The position numbers and the translations under genes were made by a program. The notes under the pieces are model-generated. The model was given only the letters and a program-made list of their open reading frames with translations. It had not been told where the DNA came from and did no database searches. Shown piece by piece: positions 25,117 through 32,778 of a DNA stretch of 64,000 bases; the first letter of the stretch is position 1, and each line of letters begins with the position of its first letter. This DNA comes from an uncultured Flavobacteriales bacterium (GTDB lineage: Bacteria; Bacteroidota; Bacteroidia; CAIKAF01): NCBI GenBank assembly GCA_903825395.1, contig CAIKAF010000020.1, positions 1-64,000 of the forward strand, in the 5' to 3' direction.

Positions 25117-25854
25117 ATGGAGCCCTGGTATGCATCTTGGTTTGATTCCCCCTTTTATCCCATGCTCTACAAGCATAGGGATGATGAAGAGGCGGCTGAT
25201 TTTTTAGATCGAATGCTTGCCATAATTCAAATTCCTGAAGGAAGCGAAGTGCTTGATTTGGCCTGTGGAAGGGGGCGGCATTCCCGCTTTTTGAATTCAA
25301 AAGGACTAAATGTTCATGGGGTTGATTTATCTCCCTCAAGCATACAAGAGGCATCAAAATTCACAACAGCCGGTTTAACGTTTGAGGTTCGGGATATGCG
25401 CAGGCCATGGACAGAACCTAAATTTGATTTGGCCTTGAGTCTTTTTACCAGCTTTGGATACTTTGAGAGCGATGAAGAAAATCGCTCGGTGCTTGTCGCT
25501 TTACGAAGCGCCATTCGAGCTCAGGGCAAGGTAGTTTTGGATGTTTTTAATAGTCAGAAAGTGCTAAGCAGCCTGATTGAACCCGTGACCGAGCAGCGAA
25601 GGGTAGGGGACTATCAATTTAGCACCTTTAAGCATGTTGAAAATGGATTTATTGTAAAGCGCATCCGGGTTGAAAATCAGGACCAAAATTGGACTTTTTT
25701 TGAGAAGGTTCGGGCTTATACTCTACAGGAATTGAACGCCCTGATTGATGAAGCCGGATTGGAAATAACTGCCATTTGGGGAGATTACAATTTAGGGCCC
25801 TTTGATTCCCAGCATTCCGACCGCTTAATTTACCTGATGCAGATAAAGCCATGA
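25117..25854 (+). CDS. Class I SAM-dependent methyltransferase
   Basis: 245 residues from ATG 25117. Motif I is VLDLACGRGRHSRFLNSKG (about residues 46-64), followed by VHGVDLSPSSIQEA with the acidic SAM-ribose ligand and FDLALSLFTSFGYF as motif II. The start EPWYASWFDSPFYPMLYKHR is shared with a Bacteroidota group of small-molecule methyltransferases. Substrate unknown. It overlaps the ZIP transporter gene by four bases. Confidence 0.92.
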   Translation: MEPWYASWFDSPFYPMLYKHRDDEEAADFLDRMLAIIQIPEGSEVLDLACGRGRHSRFLNSKGLNVHGVDLSPSSIQEASKFTTAGLTFEVRDMRRPWTEPKFDLALSLFTSFGYFESDEENRSVLVALRSAIRAQGKVVLDVFNSQKVLSSLIEPVTEQRRVGDYQFSTFKHVENGFIVKRIRVENQDQNWTFFEKVRAYTLQELNALIDEAGLEITAIWGDYNLGPFDSQHSDRLIYLMQIKP

Positions 25855-26582
25855 CGACCATGTTGATGATTTCAGCGTTGATTTTTATCCCCGCCTTTTT
25901 GGTGGGGATTTTGGTGCTTCAGAAACCATTGGGTAAACGTTCTCTGGGGTTTATGCTGGCCTTCTCTGGGTCATTCCTGTTGAGTATTACCATTACACAT
26001 TTATTGCCTGAGGTATTTCATGAGCACCAACACTGGCTTGGCGCTGTGGTATTGGCCGGTTTTTTTGTTCAAATTATTTTCGATGTTTTTTCAGGCGGAG
26101 TAGATCATGGGCACGTTGAAATGGCCCATCATCACCATCATGCGCATACCGGAAAACAAAGCTTGTCGCTTTGGGCTGTATTGCCTGCCGTTTACTTGCA
26201 TGGACTGGTAGAGGGAATTCCTTTGTATTACATTCCCAGTTACGAACATCCTTTGGTTTTAGCCATTGCTTTTCACAGCGTACCTGTGGTGGCTGTTTTT
26301 GCAAACGTGCTTCGGGGCCAAGGAATTTCTTTGCATCAACGTCTAATTTTAGTGGCTCTTTTCGCCCTAATGCCCATCATTGGGATGCTACTGGGTGGAA
26401 TATTGTCTCAATCCAACGGTTCATTTTGGGCGCTGCTGTTCCCCGCTCTTGCCGCAGGTATTTTTTTGAACATGGCCACCACCATTTTGCTGGAATCTGG
26501 ACATGAACACCAGTATAAATGGCGCCGACTGATGTTTATTTTGGCTGGCTTGCTGTTGGGATTAATTTTTCACCTCAGCTAA
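25851..26582 (+). CDS. ZIP family metal transporter
   Basis: 243 residues with about eight hydrophobic segments. A cytoplasmic metal-binding loop HGHVEMAHHHHHAHTG lies near residues 85-100, between the third and fourth segments. The helix motifs LHGLVEGIPLYY (near 120) and AFHSVPVVAVF (near 143) correspond to the metal-site helices IV and V of ZIP proteins. It probably imports zinc or other divalent metal across the inner membrane. It is coupled to the methyltransferase by an ATGA overlap; no metal-dependent operator is visible. Confidence 0.92.
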   Translation: MTTMLMISALIFIPAFLVGILVLQKPLGKRSLGFMLAFSGSFLLSITITHLLPEVFHEHQHWLGAVVLAGFFVQIIFDVFSGGVDHGHVEMAHHHHHAHTGKQSLSLWAVLPAVYLHGLVEGIPLYYIPSYEHPLVLAIAFHSVPVVAVFANVLRGQGISLHQRLILVALFALMPIIGMLLGGILSQSNGSFWALLFPALAAGIFLNMATTILLESGHEHQYKWRRLMFILAGLLLGLIFHLS

Positions 26583-26613
26583 ACCTGCAGGGTATTTTCA
26601 TTGTTAATAGAGT

Positions 26614-27108
26614 GTGCGAAAAGCTATTCACTTTTTATTTTGTTTTTGGTTTTTGACCTTAGTCTCCTGCGCCCAACAATCCTCTACGCCCATGAAATTT
26701 GAACTGCAAAAAACGGATTCGGAATGGAAAGAAAAATTAAGTCCTGAGCAGTACCGTGTGTTGCGGCTGAAGGGGACAGAGCGGCCCTATTCCGGAGCTT
26801 TATATAAATTAGACACCAAAGGCAATTATCTGTGTGGAGGTTGCGGTGCACATCTGTTTGATTCAGAAACGAAATTTGATGCACACTGCGGTTGGCCTAG
26901 TTTCTATGCCCCTTCCACCAATCAGGCCATTACTGAAATTCCAGATTACAGCCATGGTATGGTTCGGACCGAGGTGGTATGCAGTCGGTGTGGAGGACAT
27001 CTGGGCCATGTATTCCCAGACGGCCCCGAGCCAACCGGCTTACGGTATTGCATAAATTCCGTTTCCTTGGAATTTAAGCCCATCGAGGAAGAGCCGGCCA
27101 ATAAATAA
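26614..27108 (+). CDS. msrB: Peptide-methionine (R)-S-oxide reductase, lipoprotein form
   Basis: 164 residues from GTG 26614. The first 19 residues are a lipoprotein signal with lipobox LVSC, so this MsrB is envelope-anchored; an internal ATG (26692) could give a cytoplasmic form. The catalytic domain shows structural-zinc pairs CGGC and [23 protein letters not shown], and [13 protein letters not shown] with the catalytic cysteine near residue 149. It reduces methionine-R-sulfoxide in damaged proteins. It stands alone between the ZIP gene and DUF2723. Confidence 0.95.
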   Translation: MRKAIHFLFCFWFLTLVSCAQQSSTPMKFELQKTDSEWKEKLSPEQYRVLRLKGTERPYSGALYKLDTKGNYLCGGCGAHLFDSETKFDAHCGWPSFYAPSTNQAITEIPDYSHGMVRTEVVCSRCGGHLGHVFPDGPEPTGLRYCINSVSLEFKPIEEEPANK

Positions 27109-27135
27109 AAGACCCACATAGCACGGACATTTTAT

Positions 27136-27143
27136 TACATTTG
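27136..27143 (+). promoter_or_regulatory. TAnnTTTG promoter box of the DUF2723 gene
   Basis: TACATTTG, 20 bases before the ATG at 27164. No obvious -33 TTG. Confidence 0.5.
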
Positions 27144-27163
27144 TTGAAGAAAAATCAACAGAA

Positions 27164-30100
27164 ATGTCCTTTAAAAAGAACTTTAACCTTTTAAATCATA
27201 TCCTTGGTTGGGTAGTGACTGCGGTAGCTTTAGTGGTGTATGGTTTGACCATGGAAGATACCGTTAGTTTTTGGGATTGTGGGGAATTCATTGCCTCTGC
27301 ACATAAATTGCAGGTTGGTCACCCTCCCGGTGCTCCTTTATTTGCATTATTGGGAAGGCTATTTATCATTTTGGGGGGCGACAATCCCTCGACCGCTGCC
27401 GTAATGGTAAACTGGTTGTCTGTAGTGGGCAGTGCCCTTACTATCGGTTTTTTGTTCTGGACCATTACCGGATTGGTTCAGAAAATCTATAAAGTTCAAG
27501 ACAACAGCAAGGAGGTTAAATGGTCGTCATTGCGCCTTGTTGAAACGTTGGGAGCGGCTTTGGTTGGCTCTTTGGCTTATACCTTTAGCGATACGTTTTG
27601 GTTTTCAGCAGTAGAGGGCGAGGTGTATGCCACCTCCAGTTTATTCACTGCGGTGGTGTTTTGGGCCATGTTGAAATGGGATTCTGAGGTGGATCGCGGG
27701 GAGGCCGGGGCCGATCGATGGATTATTTTGATTGCGTATTTGATGGGGCTTTCTATTGGAGTTCACCTGTTGAATTTATTAACCATTCCTGCCATTGGTC
27801 TGTTGTATTACTATAAAAAATACAAGGTAAGCAACCAAGGCTTGCTGTATGCTTTGATGATTTCGGCCGGAATTCTGGTTTTTGTACAATATGGAATCAT
27901 TCCGGGTACAATTAAGTTTACCGCCACCTTCGAACGGTTTTTCACCAATTCGCTTCAATTTAGCTTTGGTACAGGCTTTCTGGTATCCTTGCTTATTCTT
28001 GCTTTGGGTTTGGCTGCCGGTATTTATTACACGCAAAAGACAGGTAAGGCGCTAATCAATTTGGGTCTTTGGGCAGTTACCGTAATTATTGTGGGGTATT
28101 CTTCCTATGGAGTGATTTTTATACGCTCGATGGCCAATACGCCCATGGATGAAAACAACCCGGAGGACGTATATTCCATGATTTCGTATTTGAATCGGGA
28201 TCAGTATGGAGACCGCCCCTTGTTTTATGGTCAATATTTTGATGCCAGTCTGGTTGACATTTCGGAAGGGAATCCAATCCGTATGAAACTGTATGTGGTT
28301 AAGGATGAGCAAAACAATGAATTGGCCAGTTTCGGACTCAAATACGATGCAGATTCGTATTTGGCAGCCCAAAAAAACAAGGCATCGCTTCGAATTGACC
28401 ATGAATATCAGATTATTGATTACAAGCCCAAATACACGTATCAAAAAACTAGACAGACGGTTTTTCCACGAATGTATAGTCCTCAGGGCTCGCATGTGAA
28501 CGCATACCGCGATTGGACCGGGCTTTCTAAATCGGATATTCCAAGTGGGAAAGAGAACTTGTCTTTCTTTTTTAATTATCAGGTGCGTTGGATGTATTTC
28601 CGGTATTTCTTTTGGAATTTTGTAGGTAGGGAAAACGATGCTCAAGGGCATGGTGAGCAGGGAAATGGACATTGGATTTCAGGCATCTCATTTATTGATG
28701 AAATGATTACTGGGATTCCGCAGGACAATCAGCCTGAAAAATGGGCCAACAATGCCGGTCGAAATACCTATTATTTCTTGCCCTTGATTTTGGGTCTATT
28801 GGGTTTGGCGTTTCAAATTTACCGAGACCCCCGAGGTGCAGCGGTGGTAGGAGCCCTGTTTTTCCTGACCGGCTTGGCCATTGTAATCTATTTGAATCAA
28901 ACACCCTATCAGCCTAGGGAACGGGATTATGCCTATGCCGGTTCGTTTTATGCCTTTTGCATTTGGGTAGGTATGGGCGTTTTGGCCTTGATTCATGGGG
29001 CTCAAAAATACCTGAATAAAACGGGAGTTCCGGTGGCCGTTGCTTCAACGGTGCTTGCCTTAGCTATGGCTCCGGTGTTGTTTGGCTTCCAAAACTGGGA
29101 CGATCACAACCGTTCAAATCGCTACACGGCGCGCGATTTCGCCTACAATTACTTGAACAGCTGCGAAAAAAATGCGGTGCTCTTCACCAACGGCGATAAC
29201 GATACCTTCCCATTGTGGTATTTGCAAGAAGTAGAAGGCGTGCGCACCGATGTCCGCGTAGTCAATCTAAGTTTGTTGAACACCGATTGGTACATCAACC
29301 AAATGAAGCGAAAGGCCTACGACGGAGATCCGGTTCAATTTTCGTTGACCGAGCCCGAATACCGAGGAAGCATGCGCGACCAGGTCTTGTTGGATAAGTC
29401 GAACGATAAATATTACACCGTTCAAGAGCATTTGGATTGGTTGCGGCGCACCGATAGCAAAAATAAAACCACGGTTCAAGGCGGCGAAATGCTGTATTAT
29501 TTGAAATCAAACAAGTTTATTTTACCGATTGATTCTGCCAAAGTGGTTGAGGCCGGATTGGTAACTGCTGAACAAATGGCCCTTTTGCCCAAGGAATTGC
29601 GCTGGGAAGTTCCTAAATCGTACGTATTAAAAAGTGAAGTGATGCTATTGGATTTGCTGGCATCGTTCAAATGGGATCGGCCCCTTTCATTCTCGGTGAC
29701 CGTTGGAACAGACAATTATTTGGGCTTAGAAAAGTTTTTCAGGCTGGATGGCTTGGCCTACAGATTGATGCCCATGGAAATGAATCCAGAGGTAAAAGGT
29801 CAAACCGGCGGGGTAGGCATTGAAACCACTTATAAAAATTTCATGGAATCCTTCAAATGGGGAAATATGAACGGAGATGGCGTGTATTTGGATGAAACCA
29901 ACCTTAGAATGACCATGAACTTCAGGAGTAATTTTGTGCGTCTTGCTACAGCATTATTGAATGCCGGAGATAAGGTTCGTGCCGAGCAAGTGTTGGATCG
30001 GGCTTTAGAGTTAATGCCCGATCATAAAATGTCGTACGATTACTTCAATGTGCTGATGGCCGACCTGTACCGGCAGATGGGCAAAAATGAAAAGGCCTTG

Positions 30101-30274
30101 AAATTGGCCAATGAGTTGGAGGTTAAATTTGGAAAGGAGCAAGCGTATTTGCGTCGGGTTCGTATGCGGGACGCTGGGTTAAATCAAGAATTGCAGCGGG
30201 CAGATTACTTCGTGCAAGCGGTGAGCTCCTTAAAAAATCAAATCCAGTCGACTTCTCCAACCGGAGGGAAATAA
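27164..30274 (+). CDS. DUF2723 family polytopic membrane protein
   Basis: 1036 residues. The N-terminal half has about ten or more transmembrane helices and the DUF2723 signature EDTVSFWDCGEFIASAHKLQ followed by VGHPPGAPLFALLGRLF (residues about 28-65), a protein-O-mannosyltransferase-like GT-C fold. QTPYQPRERDYAYAGSFY marks the end of the membrane region near residue 590. The C-terminal part is soluble, with a NGDNDTFPLWYLQEVEGVRT motif and TPR-like helices from about 930. The family is near-universal in Bacteroidota and is thought to transfer sugars to exported proteins, though this is not proven for most members. A structured repeat starts within ten bases of the stop. Confidence 0.93.
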   Translation: MSFKKNFNLLNHILGWVVTAVALVVYGLTMEDTVSFWDCGEFIASAHKLQVGHPPGAPLFALLGRLFIILGGDNPSTAAVMVNWLSVVGSALTIGFLFWTITGLVQKIYKVQDNSKEVKWSSLRLVETLGAALVGSLAYTFSDTFWFSAVEGEVYATSSLFTAVVFWAMLKWDSEVDRGEAGADRWIILIAYLMGLSIGVHLLNLLTIPAIGLLYYYKKYKVSNQGLLYALMISAGILVFVQYGIIPGTIKFTATFERFFTNSLQFSFGTGFLVSLLILALGLAAGIYYTQKTGKALINLGLWAVTVIIVGYSSYGVIFIRSMANTPMDENNPEDVYSMISYLNRDQYGDRPLFYGQYFDASLVDISEGNPIRMKLYVVKDEQNNELASFGLKYDADSYLAAQKNKASLRIDHEYQIIDYKPKYTYQKTRQTVFPRMYSPQGSHVNAYRDWTGLSKSDIPSGKENLSFFFNYQVRWMYFRYFFWNFVGRENDAQGHGEQGNGHWISGISFIDEMITGIPQDNQPEKWANNAGRNTYYFLPLILGLLGLAFQIYRDPRGAAVVGALFFLTGLAIVIYLNQTPYQPRERDYAYAGSFYAFCIWVGMGVLALIHGAQKYLNKTGVPVAVASTVLALAMAPVLFGFQNWDDHNRSNRYTARDFAYNYLNSCEKNAVLFTNGDNDTFPLWYLQEVEGVRTDVRVVNLSLLNTDWYINQMKRKAYDGDPVQFSLTEPEYRGSMRDQVLLDKSNDKYYTVQEHLDWLRRTDSKNKTTVQGGEMLYYLKSNKFILPIDSAKVVEAGLVTAEQMALLPKELRWEVPKSYVLKSEVMLLDLLASFKWDRPLSFSVTVGTDNYLGLEKFFRLDGLAYRLMPMEMNPEVKGQTGGVGIETTYKNFMESFKWGNMNGDGVYLDETNLRMTMNFRSNFVRLATALLNAGDKVRAEQVLDRALELMPDHKMSYDYFNVLMADLYRQMGKNEKALKLANELEVKFGKEQAYLRRVRMRDAGLNQELQRADYFVQAVSSLKNQIQSTSPTGGK

Positions 30275-30281
30275 TGCACAA

Positions 30282-30440
30282 GGCCGCCGCGCCCCCGATG
30301 GAGCCGGCATGGACTGAACGGGAAAGAAACACGGCCTTTGCCGAGGAGGCGACCAGGGGGAGCCACCGCAGGCAATAAGGCCGGTTGCTTTGCCGGAAGG
30401 CCATACAGGTGACAGCGGGAATAGGCGCCCCATTCTCCCT
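30282..30440 (-). repeat. Structured GC-rich repeat, subfamily II, copy H
   Basis: Contains the family core in the same orientation as copy G (GAGGAGGCGACC...GGAGCCACCGC, about 30342-30369). Its arms are CGGCCTT-TGCC (about 30332-30342) and GGCA-AT-AAGGCCG (about 30371-30383). Outer flanks GCGCCCCCGA (near 30290) and GGCGCCCC (near 30424) match copy G. It fills the gap between the DUF2723 stop and the promoter of the RNA-binding protein gene. Confidence 0.8.
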
Positions 30441-30441
30441 T

Positions 30442-30472
30442 TTTGCAAAACCGAAAAATAGACCTACATTTG
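30442..30472 (+). promoter_or_regulatory. Strong promoter of the RNA-binding protein gene
   Basis: TTTG at 30442-30445, 19 bases, TACATTTG at 30465-30472, an excellent match to the Bacteroidota consensus. It leaves a leader of about 90 bases before ATG 30571, reminiscent of long leaders of cold-inducible genes. Confidence 0.7.
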
Positions 30473-30570
30473 TAGCAATTCAATAGGGTATAAAGGTTCT
30501 GATCCAGTAGTCTTTAAATTTTTATTACGCAGCGCAGTTTGCCTTATTGAAACACTTCTTATTTTTTTCC

Positions 30571-30873
30571 ATGAACATTTTTGTAGCAAAGCTGAGTGAT
30601 CAAACCACTAGCGAAGACCTGAACCAACTTTTCTCTGAATACGGAGAAGTGTCCTCGGCCAAGGTAATTATGGACCGTGAAACCGGTCAATCTAAGCGTT
30701 TCGGCTTTGTCGAAATGCCCAACGACGATGAGGCTAAAAAAGCCATCCAAGAATTGGATCAAGCTGAATACGATAGCCGTCGCATCGTAGTTAAAGAAGC
30801 TCGCCCAAAAGAAGAACGCCCTCGTTCCAATTATGGCGGCGGTGGCGGCGGTGGTTACCGCGGTGGATATTAA
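30571..30873 (+). CDS. RRM-domain RNA-binding protein
   Basis: 100 residues from ATG 30571. A single RNA recognition motif: RNP2 NIFVAKLSD at residues 2-10 and RNP1 KRFGFVEM near residue 40, followed by a short tail PRSNYGGGGGGGYRGGY, the usual glycine/arginine-rich end of bacterial (cyanobacterial and Bacteroidota) RRM proteins. It probably acts as an abundant RNA chaperone with a role comparable to cold-shock proteins. It has a strong own promoter and a long leader, and is monocistronic with a small hairpin after the stop. Confidence 0.95.
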   Translation: MNIFVAKLSDQTTSEDLNQLFSEYGEVSSAKVIMDRETGQSKRFGFVEMPNDDEAKKAIQELDQAEYDSRRIVVKEARPKEERPRSNYGGGGGGGYRGGY

Positions 30874-30875
30874 TT

Positions 30876-30893
30876 AAATCCGATTTCGGATTT
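30876..30893 (+). terminator. Small hairpin after the RRM gene
   Basis: AAATCCG-ATTT-CGGATTT is a perfect 7-bp stem three bases after the stop. It may act as a weak terminator or stabilise the mRNA end. Its 3' side overlaps the -33 element of the rimP promoter. Confidence 0.4.
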
Positions 30894-30922
30894 GCATAAA
30901 TCCAAGGCAAACATTATCTTTG
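30891..30922 (+). promoter_or_regulatory. Promoter of the rimP-nusA-infB operon
   Basis: TTTG at 30891-30894, 20 bases, TATCTTTG at 30915-30922. This predicts a transcript start near 30928 and a leader of about 55 bases that contains the hairpin at 30943. Confidence 0.68.
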
Positions 30923-30942
30923 CCTCACGTTAAAGAAAGTTG

Positions 30943-30969
30943 AAGGAAGGGCCTAACGGCCCTTTCTTT
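30943..30969 (+). promoter_or_regulatory. Terminator-like hairpin in the rimP-nusA-infB leader
   Basis: AAGGAAGGGCC pairs with GGCCCTTTCTT around a TAAC loop, and the 3' side is T-rich. It lies between the operon promoter and the rimP ATG at 30982, so it could be an attenuator controlling the operon that encodes the termination factor NusA. Confidence 0.5.
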
Positions 30970-30981
30970 ATTCATGAAACC

Positions 30982-31449
30982 ATGAGTGTACGAACTATTT
31001 TAGATGAAATCTTGCCCGAACTGTTGAAGGAACATCAATTGGAATTGATTGAACTTCACATTCCTGCCGAACATCGCATTGAAATTTTTGTGGACGGAGA
31101 AAGCAATGTTAGTATTGAACAATGCGCTCAAATTATGCGGGAATTGCGCGGAAGAACGGCTGAAGCCTTAGATTCATTCCAAATTACAGTGTCCTCACCC
31201 GGTTTAGATAAACCCCTAAGGCATCCACTTCAATTCAAAAAATCATTGAATAAATCGATTGAAGTACTTATGGCCAGCGGAGAAAAACACCAAGGTGTGC
31301 TGCTGGAGTACGCTCCTGAATTGCTTCGCCTGCATCTGTTCAAAGCCAGCAAAAATAAATCGGGAGCCAAACCCCCACTCAGTGAGCAAATGTTGGATTT
31401 GCCCACCTCTGAAATTAAAAAAGTATCTAAGTTGATTTTTTTCTCATAA
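30982..31449 (+). CDS. rimP: Ribosome maturation factor RimP
   Basis: 155 residues from ATG 30982; a TTG-initiated longer reading would start in the leader hairpin. Typical RimP features are the N-terminal domain with ELIELHIPAEHRIEIFVDGE, then SIEQCAQIMRELRG and the conserved ITVSSPGLDKPLRHPLQF near residue 68, followed by a C-terminal SH3-like domain. RimP binds the 30S subunit and helps its assembly. It heads the conserved rimP-nusA-infB operon, with 22 bases before nusA. Confidence 0.95.
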   Translation: MSVRTILDEILPELLKEHQLELIELHIPAEHRIEIFVDGESNVSIEQCAQIMRELRGRTAEALDSFQITVSSPGLDKPLRHPLQFKKSLNKSIEVLMASGEKHQGVLLEYAPELLRLHLFKASKNKSGAKPPLSEQMLDLPTSEIKKVSKLIFFS

Positions 31450-31471
31450 ACCAAGTTAACTGCAACGAACC

Positions 31472-32710
31472 ATGAATACCATCTCTTTGATAGATTCTTT
31501 TGCTGATTTTAAAGAGCAAAAAAACATTGACAGAGTTACCATGATGCATATCCTGGAGGATGTAATCCGGGGCATGATTGTGCGTAAATACGGTGAAGTA
31601 GACAACTTTGACCTCATTGTGAATGTCGATAAAGGGGATTTGGAAATTTTTCAAAACCTCACCATCGTTGAAGACGGCGAAGTAGAAGATCCCGTTACTG
31701 AAATTGCCTTGTCGGAAGCCTTGAAAATTGAACCCGATTTTGAAGTCGGTGAAGAGGTTTCGGTGGCCGTTCCTTTTTCGAATTTTGGACGCCGTGCCAT
31801 TACTTCTATGCGCCAAAATCTACACGCCCGCATTCAGGATTTGGAAAAAGATGCGGTGTATAAAAAGTACAAAGATCGGGTGGGTGAAATTCTTGCCGGT
31901 GAAGTGTACCAAGTTTGGAGAAAAGAATTGCTGGTACTGGACGATGAAGGCAATGAATTGATTTTGCCTAAAGCCGAAATGATTCCAAGCGATTTCTTCA
32001 AAAAAGGAGAAACCATTCGGGCCGTTGTGTTGAAAGTGGATTTGAAAAACAATTCACCATTGATTATTCTGTCTAGAACGGCACCGGAATTTTTAGAAAA
32101 ACTGTTCGAACAAGAAGTGCCTGAAGTGTTTGACGGTCTAATTACGATTAAGAAAATTGTGCGTATTCCGGGTGAGCGCGCTAAAGTAGCCGTAGAAAGT
32201 TTTGACGACCGCATTGATCCCGTTGGAGCCTGCGTTGGAATGAAGGGAAGCCGAATTCACGGTATTGTTCGGGAATTGCGGAATGAAAACATCGATGTAA
32301 TCAATTACACCAACAACACCTCTCTATACATTCAACGGGCATTGAGTCCCGCGAAGGTGGTGACCATGGAGTTGAATGATGTAGATCGCAGAGCTAGGGT
32401 GTTTTTAAAGCCAGATCAGGTGAGCCTGGCCATCGGTAAAGGTGGCATGAACATTAAATTGGCTAGCCGATTAACAGGCTATGAAATTGATGTGTACCGC
32501 GACGATGAACCCGATATGGAAGACGTTGCTCTGGATGATTTCCGCGATGAGATTGAAGACTGGGTGATTGATACCCTGAAATCTGTGGGTTGCGATACCG
32601 CTAAATCCGTCTTGGAATTAACCAAAGAAGATCTGTTGAACCGCACCGATTTGGAAGAAGAAACCATCGATGAGGTACTTCAAATCTTGAAGTCTGAATT
32701 CGAAAAATAA
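31472..32710 (+). CDS. nusA: Transcription termination/antitermination factor NusA
   Basis: 412 residues: N-terminal RNA-polymerase-binding domain (1-125), an S1 domain (about 130-200, with AGEVYQVWRKELLVLDDEG), and two KH domains (about 205-345) containing DPVGACVGMKGSRIHGIV and VSLAIGKGGMNIKLASRL. An acidic C-terminal region with a single helix-hairpin-helix-like segment ends the protein. The C-terminal AR repeats of E. coli NusA are absent, as in most Bacteroidota. It modulates pausing and termination. Confidence 0.96.
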   Translation: MNTISLIDSFADFKEQKNIDRVTMMHILEDVIRGMIVRKYGEVDNFDLIVNVDKGDLEIFQNLTIVEDGEVEDPVTEIALSEALKIEPDFEVGEEVSVAVPFSNFGRRAITSMRQNLHARIQDLEKDAVYKKYKDRVGEILAGEVYQVWRKELLVLDDEGNELILPKAEMIPSDFFKKGETIRAVVLKVDLKNNSPLIILSRTAPEFLEKLFEQEVPEVFDGLITIKKIVRIPGERAKVAVESFDDRIDPVGACVGMKGSRIHGIVRELRNENIDVINYTNNTSLYIQRALSPAKVVTMELNDVDRRARVFLKPDQVSLAIGKGGMNIKLASRLTGYEIDVYRDDEPDMEDVALDDFRDEIEDWVIDTLKSVGCDTAKSVLELTKEDLLNRTDLEEETIDEVLQILKSEFEK

Positions 32711-32729
32711 CCAATTGTCCTTTTATGCC

Positions 32730-32737
32730 TACCTTTG
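32730..32737 (+). promoter_or_regulatory. Possible internal promoter before infB
   Basis: TACCTTTG lies in the 68-base nusA-infB gap, about 40 bases before the infB ATG. It matches TAnnTTTG but lacks a well-placed -33 TTG, so infB may also be transcribed separately. Confidence 0.4.
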
Positions 32738-32778
32738 TGCTACCTAGCCTAGAGGTCGGTTGAAGTTTAAATCTATCT

